Position numbers and translations under genes: made by a program. Below, piece after piece: positions 1 to 5,087 of a stretch of 6,961 nt of DNA. The notes below the pieces were generated by a model. That model saw nothing but the letters and a program-made list of their open reading frames with translations, had not been told where the DNA came from and searched no databases. The DNA lies in assembly GCA_021737115.1 (NCBI GenBank), contig JAIPER010000190.1, positions 1-6,961 on the forward strand, in the 5' to 3' direction. The stretch is from Desulfohalobiaceae bacterium (GTDB lineage Bacteria > Desulfobacterota > Desulfovibrionia > Desulfovibrionales > Desulfothermaceae). Every line of letters starts with the position of its first letter. Position 1 is the stretch's first letter.

Positions 1-47
1 AAAACCGCGGTTTGCCCCTGGGAAGCACCAGGCGGAAGCTTGTTTCG

Positions 48-362
48 CTACTTCTCCATTTTTTTCATGAAGGTCCTCTCCGACTTGTCGGCCATGGCTT
101 CTGCCCTGTCGGCGGCATCCTCAGCCCTGTCGGCGGCATTTTCGGCTCTCATTGCTGCTGCTTCGGCCCTCTCGGCACTTTCAGCGGCCATTGCCTTGGC
201 GCTTTGAGCCTCTTGCATTGCTGTGTCTGCCGTATCCATGGCCTGCTGGGCTTGCGCCTGTGTATCCATGTATTCCTGCGATTCCGCGGCACAACAGCCC
301 ATTAGCAGCGCTCCCATGAGTAAGATCAAAATCAGACCGCCAATTCCACGCTTGAATGTCAT
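48..362 (-). CDS. small alanine-zipper outer-membrane lipoprotein (Lpp/OprI-like)
   Basis: This 104-residue protein has a lipoprotein signal peptide: K4 and R5, a hydrophobic core at about residues 8-21, and a lipobox L20-M21-G22 before Cys23. A second Cys follows. Residue +2 is not Asp, so outer-membrane sorting is expected. Residues 30-95 are Ala/Glu/Arg-rich and form an alanine-zipper coiled coil with clear heptads (AENAADR, AEDAADR, AEAMADK at about 73-93). The tail is basic (FMKKMEK). This architecture matches Lpp/OprI-type lipoproteins, which trimerise in the periplasm and may touch peptidoglycan. The C-terminal Lys fits such a link, but this is inference. The start is firm: AAAGGAGG lies 8 nt upstream of the ATG. 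It has its own promoter and is probably monocistronic. The family is assigned from composition and heptads, since such sequences carry few diagnostic residues. Confidence 0.85.
   Translation of the reverse strand: MTFKRGIGGLILILLMGALLMGCCAAESQEYMDTQAQAQQAMDTADTAMQEAQSAKAMAAESAERAEAAAMRAENAADRAEDAADRAEAMADKSERTFMKKMEK
103..144 (-). repeat. 21-nt heptad-coding tandem repeat in the lipoprotein gene
   Basis: Two consecutive 21-nt units begin at 103 and 124. The first 16 bases (GCCCTGTCGGCGGCAT on the plus strand) are identical in both. Flanking units from about 82 to 165 are degenerate versions. Each unit encodes one coiled-coil heptad, so the array is a product of duplication within the gene and could change length by slippage. 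Confidence 0.75.
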
Positions 363-497
363 TTTACTATCCTCCTTTTTTGTTCAAAGTTTATACGAAT
401 TGACGAAACCAAAACCTGCACTCCTCGCATCGCCGAAAGCCGCTGGTCCAGACTGCGAAAAAGACTCAGCTTTTCGACGATTTCAAAGTACATACCT

Positions 498-527
498 ATT
501 TTACTGACTTGCGGAACAGTTTGTCAA
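498..527 (-). promoter_or_regulatory. sigma70-type promoter of the lipoprotein gene
   Basis: Read on the minus strand, a perfect -35 box TTGACA (522-527) is followed after 18 nt by TAAAAT (498-503), a five-of-six -10 box. Transcription should start near 490, giving a leader of about 128 nt before the lipoprotein ATG. No other minus-strand site in the 363-624 gap is as good. The same gap holds a 10-bp palindrome, TGACCGGTCA (585-594), about 58 nt upstream of the -35 box, and otherwise nothing recognisable. Confidence 0.6.
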
Positions 528-624
528 TACACAATTGGGTGAAATTTGGGTTAAATTTACCGGAAAAAAATGACGTTTTTGCCGTGACCGGTCATCGCTA
601 ACGGAGAAAATGCCTTTACCGTTT

Positions 625-1434
625 TTAAGAGTATTGCAGGATCCGGGAGAGTCTCTGGGGATAGTCGGTGATTAGTCCGCTCACACCGGCTGGGATGAAG
701 CGGCGCATCTCTTCGGGGGCGTTGACCGTGAACAGATTGACCCTCACTCCGCGCTGCCGGGCCAGGAGGATCTGTTTCACAGAGATCAGGGTGAATCTGG
801 CGTTGTAGACCGGGAACTCATAGCCCCCCCAGTCCAGGGGTCCCATTCGGGAAGACCCGATCAGGGCCTGGACTTCGATCTCGGGCCGCGACCGCTGCAC
901 CTGCCTGAGCCAGTGGTGATTGAAAGAGGAGATGACCAGCTTTTCACAAGGGAAAGCGGACTGTTCAACCACGGCCAGGACCCTGTCCACCAGGGGGAAG
1001 TCTCGCATCGACTCAGGCAGGACTTTCAGCTCCAGGTTGATCTTCCAGCCCAGATCTGTGGTCAGTTGGAGTCCTTCTTCGAGGGTGGGGACCGGCTGTC
1101 CGCGATAGGAAGCCAGGTCCACTTGGCTGACTTCCCCGGAGCGGATCGTGCCGAAGGGATCGCTTTTCTCGAAAAAAGATCCGGCATCGAGCCGTCTGAT
1201 CTCGGCCAGGCTGAAATCCGAAACAGTGTCTTGGTGACGACCGGGAAAGATTTGGTCCGCATTAGTGGTCCGGCCGGGATAAAGGTCATGGAACAGTATC
1301 AGGGCTTGGTCCCTGCTGACTCTGACATCGGTCTCCCATAGATCCGCTCCGGCTTGACAGGCTTTTTCGGCCGCGGCCAGGGTGTTTTCCGGGGCCAGAC
1401 TGCGGGCCCCGCGATGGGCGATGTTGCTGATCAT
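625..1434 (-). CDS. glycerophosphodiester phosphodiesterase (GDPD family)
   Basis: It hydrolyses glycerophosphodiesters to glycerol-3-phosphate and an alcohol, a phospholipid-recycling reaction. The 269 residues show the whole GDPD TIM-barrel signature: HRGA (7-10) and ENT (16-18), E34-T-D36 of the first metal site, H49-D50 as the catalytic/metal HD pair, VPTLEE (115-120), LELK (134-137), the SF motif (170-171), FTVN (235-238) and GLITDYP (253-259). Length is normal for cytoplasmic UgpQ-type enzymes, and there is no signal peptide, so it probably acts in the cytoplasm. The ATG start is supported by the catalytic His at residue 7, although no strong Shine-Dalgarno sequence precedes it. It lies 146 nt downstream of pit on the same strand, which fits a phosphorus-acquisition role but not necessarily one transcript. 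Substrate specificity cannot be read from the sequence. Confidence 0.94.
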   Translation of the reverse strand: MISNIAHRGARSLAPENTLAAAEKACQAGADLWETDVRVSRDQALILFHDLYPGRTTNADQIFPGRHQDTVSDFSLAEIRRLDAGSFFEKSDPFGTIRSGEVSQVDLASYRGQPVPTLEEGLQLTTDLGWKINLELKVLPESMRDFPLVDRVLAVVEQSAFPCEKLVISSFNHHWLRQVQRSRPEIEVQALIGSSRMGPLDWGGYEFPVYNARFTLISVKQILLARQRGVRVNLFTVNAPEEMRRFIPAGVSGLITDYPQRLSRILQYS

Positions 1435-1457
1435 GGGTCTGAGGCGGCCTGCTGCAG

Positions 1458-1470
1458 GTTAGTGACTAAC
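1458..1470. promoter_or_regulatory. 13-bp perfect dyad upstream of the phosphodiesterase gene (possible operator)
   Basis: GTTAGT-G-ACTAAC is a perfect 6+1+6 inverted repeat, 23 nt upstream of the phosphodiesterase ATG. Position and symmetry fit a homodimeric repressor site. I recognise no specific regulator and found no second copy in the window. Confidence 0.3.
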
Positions 1471-1484
1471 TTGTGAGTCTCTGT

Positions 1485-1527
1485 CCTGTAAAACAAGAAG
1501 ATGTCTTGCCTTACAGGCTTTTTCTTG
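1485..1527 (+). terminator. hairpin plus T-run, terminator-like on the plus strand
   Basis: The 7-bp stem CCTGTAA/TTACAGG (1485-1491 with 1511-1517) is separated by a 2x2 internal loop from a further stem CAAG/CTTG (1494-1497 with 1505-1508). It is followed on the plus strand by CTTTTTCTTG. This has intrinsic-terminator form, but only for plus-strand transcription, and no plus-strand gene ends here. On the minus strand the hairpin is preceded by A residues and has no T-run after it, so it is not a normal terminator for pit. Confidence 0.4.
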
Positions 1528-1564
1528 TTCTTAACCGTGAACTGTGAACCTGGAACCTTGGGTT

Positions 1565-1579
1565 GCGGGCGAAGCCCGC
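1565..1579 (-). other. GC-rich stem-loop directly after the pit stop codon
   Basis: GCGGGC-TTC-GCCCGC on the minus strand starts 1 nt after the pit stop. There is no T-tract behind it, so it is not a classical intrinsic terminator. It could protect the mRNA 3' end or be part of a factor-dependent stop. The adjoining 1532-1556 segment has short degenerate repeats (GTGAACT, GTGAACC, TGGAACC) of unknown meaning. Confidence 0.4.
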
Positions 1580-1580
1580 T

Positions 1581-3062
1581 TTAGGGCTGCTTTGCTTTTT
1601 CTATCCGGAATCTGCTATGCAGGTAGGTCAGCTTGTTTTGGATTTCACTGGTAAGCCCGGGATCATCTTCTGTCGGGCGCCAGTCCGGACTCAACCCGGC
1701 CAGGGCTTGATTAAACCGCCACTTGTGCTTGAAGACCTTGCCTTCAAGCTCTTTGATGGCCTTGATCTGCTCGGTGCTGAACCACTCTCGGTCCAAACCC
1801 GCAATGACCTCTTTTTTGACCTGCAAAAAAAAGAGCTCTGCCGATTCGAGGATCAGATCCAGCTCTTTTTGGGAAAAATCGCCTTGCTGCAAGACCGCTG
1901 AACGAAACTTGACCGCCGTGGCAAACCTCTGGCCGGCCAGAGGGGTGAGGGCCTTTTGCGCTGAGGGCGAGGCCGTGTTGATCCTTTCCATGGCCGCGGA
2001 GGTGAGCATGTAGGGCACGGGTTTGAACGTCTGTTGTTCAAAGACGTTCTGCAGAAAGAAGAGCGAGACGTAACACACGGCACAGGCTATGACCGGAGTG
2101 GACACCCAGCCGGTGGAAATTCCGCCCAGCCTCCTCCAGCGGATGCCCCGGCCTTTCTTCAGGAGGCCGATGCCGACGACCGCCCCGACTATGGCCTGGG
2201 AACTGGAAACCGGGACCAGAGGAAGGGCCGGCAGGCCGTGGCTGGTCAAGAAATCGGCCAGACGCTGCGAAGCAAAGAGAAACAGGACCAGGGCATGGGC
2301 GATGACGACCACAAAGGCGGCTTCCGGGGAAAGGCGGAAAATGCCTTTGCCTACGGTCATCATCACCCGCTTGGAATAGGTGAAGACCCCCAGGGCGATG
2401 GCCAGACCGCCCAGAAAAAAGAGCTGCTGGGCCGCAGAAAATGTGAACAGATCGAAAACGGAAATCTCCGTAAAGGGGGAGACCGAGACAAAGACGCCCA
2501 TGACGTTGGCGATATTGTTGGCCCCCAGGGCATAGGCCCCGAGGATCCCGGCCAGGACCAGTCCATATCTGGTGGCCGCGTCCAGGATGAGCATGTGCAG
2601 CTTGAAGCGGAAAATGATCCAGCCGACGATCTTGTAAAGCAAAATGGCGAATAGAGCCGCCAGGATCGGACAGACGACCCAGGTGGAGACGATTTTTATC
2701 AGGGAATGGTAATCGGTCAGGGAGCCGGAGAAGAAGTTCCAGCCCAGGATGGCCCCGACGATGGCCTGTGAGGTGGAGACGGGATACCCGACCGTGGTCA
2801 TGAGATAGACGGTCAGGGCCGCGGACAGGGCGACCATGAAGGCTCCGGCCAGGGCGTTGATTTCACCGAGGGCCCCCAGGGTGTGCGTGGCCCCGCTGCC
2901 GCTTATGACCGCGCCGAGGATGACGAACAGACTGGTGAGCAAAGCCGCTGTCTTGAAACGGATCATCCGGGAGCCGACAGCCGTGCCGAAGATATTGGCC
3001 GCGTCGTTGGCCCCCAGGGACCAGCCCAGGAAGAGGCCGCTGGACAGGAAAAACAAAAACAT
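1581..3062 (-). CDS. pit: PiT-family inorganic phosphate transporter
   Basis: This is a low-affinity inner-membrane phosphate carrier (PF01384), driven by H+ or Na+. With the ATG at 3062 it has 493 residues. Both inverted-repeat signatures are present: GANDAANIFGTAVGS near residues 17-31 and GANNIANVMG near 180-189, each followed by a P-[VS]-S-[TS]-SQAIVGA-x-x-G block (about 94-106 and 284-296). Many hydrophobic segments fill the first 340 residues. The second signature has Asn where the classical motif has Asp. After the last membrane helix comes a soluble tail of about 150 residues, absent from the shortest PiT proteins and not recognised. The frame is open six codons further to a TTG at 3080, but neither start has a good Shine-Dalgarno sequence. 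ATG gives the usual PiT N-terminus, and the extra codons lie within the end of a repeat element. It follows the DUF47 gene, its usual partner. Confidence 0.96.
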   Translation of the reverse strand: MFLFFLSSGLFLGWSLGANDAANIFGTAVGSRMIRFKTAALLTSLFVILGAVISGSGATHTLGALGEINALAGAFMVALSAALTVYLMTTVGYPVSTSQAIVGAILGWNFFSGSLTDYHSLIKIVSTWVVCPILAALFAILLYKIVGWIIFRFKLHMLILDAATRYGLVLAGILGAYALGANNIANVMGVFVSVSPFTEISVFDLFTFSAAQQLFFLGGLAIALGVFTYSKRVMMTVGKGIFRLSPEAAFVVVIAHALVLFLFASQRLADFLTSHGLPALPLVPVSSSQAIVGAVVGIGLLKKGRGIRWRRLGGISTGWVSTPVIACAVCYVSLFFLQNVFEQQTFKPVPYMLTSAAMERINTASPSAQKALTPLAGQRFATAVKFRSAVLQQGDFSQKELDLILESAELFFLQVKKEVIAGLDREWFSTEQIKAIKELEGKVFKHKWRFNQALAGLSPDWRPTEDDPGLTSEIQNKLTYLHSRFRIEKAKQP

Positions 3063-3069
3063 ATGCTGA

Positions 3070-3157
3070 TACTGATCCAATTGTGTTTTTTTTGATGAAA
3101 ACTGCTCGATCCTCGACTTTACCCCTTGTATTTACACATAGTCATGATGGATCAGTA
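3070..3157. mobile_element. 88-bp palindromic MITE-like element, copy 1
   Basis: It begins TACTGATCCA and ends TGGATCAGTA, a perfect 10-bp terminal inverted repeat. Imperfect similarity continues inward as a T-rich stretch on the left and GTGTAAA on the right arm. The centre has TCGA-TCC-TCGA symmetry, so the whole element can fold as an imperfect hairpin. The right end is followed by TA, while the left is preceded by GA instead of TA, suggesting decay or a different insertion history. No coding capacity. It lies immediately upstream of the pit start and overlaps the six codons of the alternative TTG start. Confidence 0.65.
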
Positions 3158-3178
3158 TATATACGCCAACTTCTGGTA

Positions 3179-3266
3179 TACTGATCCAATGTTGGTTTTT
3201 ACAGCAAAGGCTGGCGACCCCAAGGGTCCAGGCCCAAATTTCACAAAAAGCTAAGTGGGATCAGTA
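3179..3266. mobile_element. 88-bp palindromic MITE-like element, copy 2, flanked by TA
   Basis: It has exactly the length of the neighbouring copy, with TACTGATCC and GGATCAGTA as ends, and is flanked on both sides by TA (3177-3178 and 3267-3268), the target duplication typical of IS630/Tc1-type transposition. The right arm, read inward, has GCTTTTTGTGAAA, also seen in the solitary end at 3939. The centre is the hairpin GACCC-CAA-GGGTC (3216-3228), exactly at the midpoint. It encodes no protein and would need a transposase supplied from elsewhere. Its right TA directly abuts the DUF47 stop codon. The family name is inference from structure, resembling Correia-type elements. Confidence 0.72.
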
Positions 3267-3268
3267 TA

Positions 3269-3919
3269 TTACATGGAACGCTTGATGACATAGATGCTCA
3301 GTCGGTCGGCCACATCCTCGGCCTTGTCTGCGACCCGGGCGATGCCCAGGGCAAAGTCCTTGAGCTGGTTCTTGTGGCAGAGATCGAGGTCCTTGTTCTG
3401 GAAGAAGTTTCGCTGCAGACGGGTAACCACGATATCCGATTCGGTTTCCCAGTAGGAGACCTTGTGCAGATGATCGGCCACAGCGGTCAGGTCCTTGAAG
3501 AAGGAGCGGCAGGAGCAGATGGTGGACTCGACCGCCTCCACGGAATACCGGGACAGGGACAGGAAGTCGTCGTGGTAGGCTTGCGGAATATCCGGGGTCT
3601 CGATGTCAAACTGCCAGAGGAGCTTCTTGAAGTCGTCCAGGATGATGTCCGCGTTTTCCAGAAGGGCCAGGACATCTCCCCTGGATTCGGGGATGAGGGT
3701 CTTGGCGTACAGTTCCTGCTCCAGTTCCCGGCGCAGAGAGTCGGCCAGGTGTTCCACCTTGAGCATCTGCTGCAGCTTTTCGTCAAAGGCGTCTGTATTG
3801 CCTTTCAAAAAAGCGGCCAGACCCTGCTCGAACATGAGCCCGGACTGGCTGACGTTGTTCAGGAACTCATCGATTTTTTTCTCCAGCTTGATCTGTCTGG
3901 TAAAGATTCCCAGGGCCAT
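3269..3919 (-). CDS. DUF47 / PhoU-like phosphate transport partner protein
   Basis: This is a cytoplasmic all-alpha protein of the DUF47 family (PF01865, PhoU_div), encoded next to pit in many bacteria and archaea and thought to modulate or chaperone the PiT carrier. From the ATG at 3919 it has 216 residues, the usual family length, starting MALGIF. PhoU-type acidic motifs with ExxxD or DxxxD spacing are visible at E56/D60, D91/D95, E158/D162 and E201/D205. The family segment IPESRGDVLALLENADIILD spans 76-95. The frame stays open to a GTG at 4087, which would add 56 residues and has a better Shine-Dalgarno sequence. I prefer the ATG because the extension is outside the family domain, and its last part is encoded by a repeat end. 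A weak GAGAG lies 7 nt before the ATG. The gap to pit is about 206 nt, filled by two repeat elements. Confidence 0.92.
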   Translation of the reverse strand: MALGIFTRQIKLEKKIDEFLNNVSQSGLMFEQGLAAFLKGNTDAFDEKLQQMLKVEHLADSLRRELEQELYAKTLIPESRGDVLALLENADIILDDFKKLLWQFDIETPDIPQAYHDDFLSLSRYSVEAVESTICSCRSFFKDLTAVADHLHKVSYWETESDIVVTRLQRNFFQNKDLDLCHKNQLKDFALGIARVADKAEDVADRLSIYVIKRSM

Positions 3920-3938
3920 AGGCGTTCTCTCTGTCCTG

Positions 3939-3966
3939 TACTGATCCAAGATTGCTTTTTGTGAAA
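3939..3966 (+). repeat. solitary MITE terminal repeat in the DUF47 leader
   Basis: TACTGATCCAA, then a spacer, then GCTTTTTGTGAAA, matches the ends of the 88-bp elements between DUF47 and pit. In particular it shares GCTTTTTGTGAAA with the right arm of the TA-flanked copy. The orientation is that of a left end. No matching right end is found about 88 bp away (near 4026) or anywhere up to 4191, so this is a one-ended remnant or a recruited site. It lies 20 nt upstream of the DUF47 ATG. Confidence 0.6.
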
Positions 3967-4087
3967 ACAGGTCAGACAATAGAAACTTCGTACTTACCGA
4001 ATAACCAATCCCTTGGCAGAGAGATTCTTCGTTAGCCACCGTTAAATGCGCTTCGTTTAAGAGATTTAACCGGGCAGGCGGACTCAC

Positions 4088-4105
4088 TCAGAGCCCCTCC
4101 TTAGA
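4088..4105 (-). promoter_or_regulatory. strong Shine-Dalgarno in front of an upstream GTG (alternative DUF47 start or leader ORF)
   Basis: On the minus strand TAAGGAGG lies about 8-9 nt before GTG at 4087-4085, an ideal arrangement. The GTG opens a 56-codon segment that runs without a stop into the DUF47 coding sequence. Either DUF47 is translated with an N-terminal extension, or the site once served another reading frame. The extension has no hydrophobic segment or motif I recognise. Confidence 0.45.
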
Positions 4106-4142
4106 CTTCGAAGGAACAACAACTATTGAGCCTTTGCCCTTG

Positions 4143-4172
4143 ATTGTCATTCTGAAGGAGCCTGCGAGTCAA
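4143..4172 (-). promoter_or_regulatory. candidate promoter for the DUF47-pit genes
   Basis: On the minus strand, TTGACT (4167-4172; five of six) is followed after 18 nt by GACAAT (4143-4148; four of six). Transcription would begin about 49 nt before the GTG at 4087. It overlaps a repeat-like sequence, which weakens the case. Confidence 0.28.
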
Positions 4173-4180
4173 GAATCCCT
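4144..4180. repeat. REP-like intergenic stem-loop after ccsB
   Basis: The sequence starts TTGTCATTCTGAAGGAG and ends CAAGAATCCCT, with complementary arms ATTCT (4149-4153) and AGAAT (4172-4176). It resembles a dispersed motif, TGTCATTCTGAGCGAAGCGAAGAATC, that I remember from intergenic regions of many bacteria. Here the central part is diverged. Only one clear copy is in this window, so calling it a repeat rests on that memory. Confidence 0.35.
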
Positions 4181-4191
4181 ATTTTACCGCT

Positions 4192-5025
4192 TTACGCATA
4201 GCTGTGCAGGCCGGGGAGGTAGTTGACCCCGAAATAGGTAAAGATGACCGCGCAGAATCCGAGGATGGAGATAAGAGCGATTCGCTTGCCCTGCCAGCCG
4301 CGCATCATCCTGGCGTGGATCAGGGCGGCATAAATGAGCCAGGTGATCAGGGACCAGGTCTCTTTGGGGTCCCAGGACCAGTAGGTCCCCCAGGCGGAGT
4401 TGGCCCAGACCGCCCCGGTGACGATCCCCACGCTCAGAAAGAGAAAACCGAAGACCACCATCTGGTAGGTCAGTTCATCCAGGGTCCTTAAGCCGGGCAA
4501 CACCTTCAACAAAGAGCTGGACCCTTCCCGGTCACGCAGCTTGAGCAGATACATGAGGCTGATACTGAAAGCCACGGCAAAGGCGGCGTAGCCGAAGAAG
4601 CAGGTAATGACATGGGCCATGAGCCAGTTGCTTTTCAGGGCAGGAATCAGGGGGGATATCTGGCTGCCGACCCCGGAGGAGAGGGAGGCGTAGGCCAGGG
4701 CCAGAAAGGCCAGGGTCAAAGCGAAGGCCCCGACGACTCTCATTTTGTAGCGAAACTCCAGCCAGAGATAGAGAACTCCGATGGTCCAGGCAAAGAAGAC
4801 CAGGGATTCATAGAGATTGGAGAAAGGGGCGTGCCCGATCCCCAGCTGATAGGATTCGGCCCAGCGCCAGATGATCCCGGCGGTGTTTCCAAGCACTGCT
4901 GCAACGGTCACCCATCTGGCCGGAACGGTGAGAGACTCTTTGTGGAAGATCCAGGCCGCGGCATAGAAAAAGGCGGCCAGGGCATAGACAAAAGTGACGA
5001 TGGACAGGAGATAGGAACTGCTCAT
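4192..5025 (-). CDS. ccsB: system II cytochrome c biogenesis protein CcsB (CcsA/ResC-type haem handling)
   Basis: With ResB it exports haem across the inner membrane and attaches it to apocytochromes c in the periplasm. The 277-residue protein has about eight hydrophobic segments. The haem-binding WWD domain is clear at about 206-229 (WGTYWSWDPKETW at 212-224). Family-conserved histidines flank it: H138 before, H237 in the helix just after, and H274 in the C-terminal LHSYA. These correspond by position to the haem-ligating periplasmic and membrane histidines of CcsBA proteins (family knowledge). GHAPFSNLYES (64-74) is the other family block. The start is supported by AAGGA 6 nt before the ATG. 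It follows resB after 62 nt containing a long hairpin, so the two are almost certainly co-transcribed. This gene is also called ccsA or resC in other groups. Confidence 0.96.
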   Translation of the reverse strand: MSSSYLLSIVTFVYALAAFFYAAAWIFHKESLTVPARWVTVAAVLGNTAGIIWRWAESYQLGIGHAPFSNLYESLVFFAWTIGVLYLWLEFRYKMRVVGAFALTLAFLALAYASLSSGVGSQISPLIPALKSNWLMAHVITCFFGYAAFAVAFSISLMYLLKLRDREGSSSLLKVLPGLRTLDELTYQMVVFGFLFLSVGIVTGAVWANSAWGTYWSWDPKETWSLITWLIYAALIHARMMRGWQGKRIALISILGFCAVIFTYFGVNYLPGLHSYA

Positions 5026-5037
5026 GTTCTTTCCTTG

Positions 5038-5079
5038 ATCCAGGTCGAACCCGGGCCTCGATCCGGGTTCGACCTGGAT
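5038..5079 (-). other. perfect 17-bp hairpin in the resB-ccsB intercistronic gap
   Basis: Bases 5038-5054 pair perfectly with 5063-5079 around an 8-nt loop, with a GC-rich core (GAACCCGG/CCGGGTTC). In the sense mRNA the hairpin begins 8 nt after the resB stop codon and ends directly next to the ccsB Shine-Dalgarno. There is no T-run behind it on that strand, but on the plus strand it is followed by TGAATTTTTT, so it would terminate antisense transcription. Likely roles are mRNA processing or stability, limiting ccsB translation, or blocking antisense read-through. Confidence 0.75.
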
Positions 5080-5087
5080 TGAATTTT

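Noticed and set aside
2..13. Palindrome AAACCGCGGTTT at the left edge, possible terminator of the lipoprotein gene
   Set aside because: The stem leaves almost no loop, the T-tract would lie outside the window, and the neighbouring CCTGG/CCAGG stem is only 5 bp. Not enough to call a terminator.
571..630. Terminator for the phosphodiesterase gene using the T-run complementary to 564-570
   Set aside because: Only a 4-bp TGAC/GTCA stem precedes the T-run. Too weak to call.
913..1341. Plus-strand 142-codon open frame opposite the phosphodiesterase gene
   Set aside because: The minus-strand frame carries complete GDPD motifs; the opposite frame has no motif or ribosome-binding site and is a shadow.
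2034..2654. Plus-strand 206-codon open frame opposite pit
   Set aside because: Gly/Asp/Gln-rich low-complexity translation typical of the reverse complement of a membrane-protein gene.
3070..3266. The 88-bp elements as integron attC sites or a CRISPR fragment
   Set aside because: No attC-type core sites or integrase, and the repeats are inverted pairs with dissimilar interiors, not direct repeats with uniform spacers.
4144..4160. TTGTCATTCTG as a Pho box
   Set aside because: Only one TGTCAT-like half is present without the 11-bp direct repeat, and the sequence fits the REP-like motif better.
5041..5079. GGGTTCGACCTGG looks like a tRNA T-arm
   Set aside because: It is one arm of the 17-bp hairpin. 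No acceptor, D or anticodon arm surrounds it.
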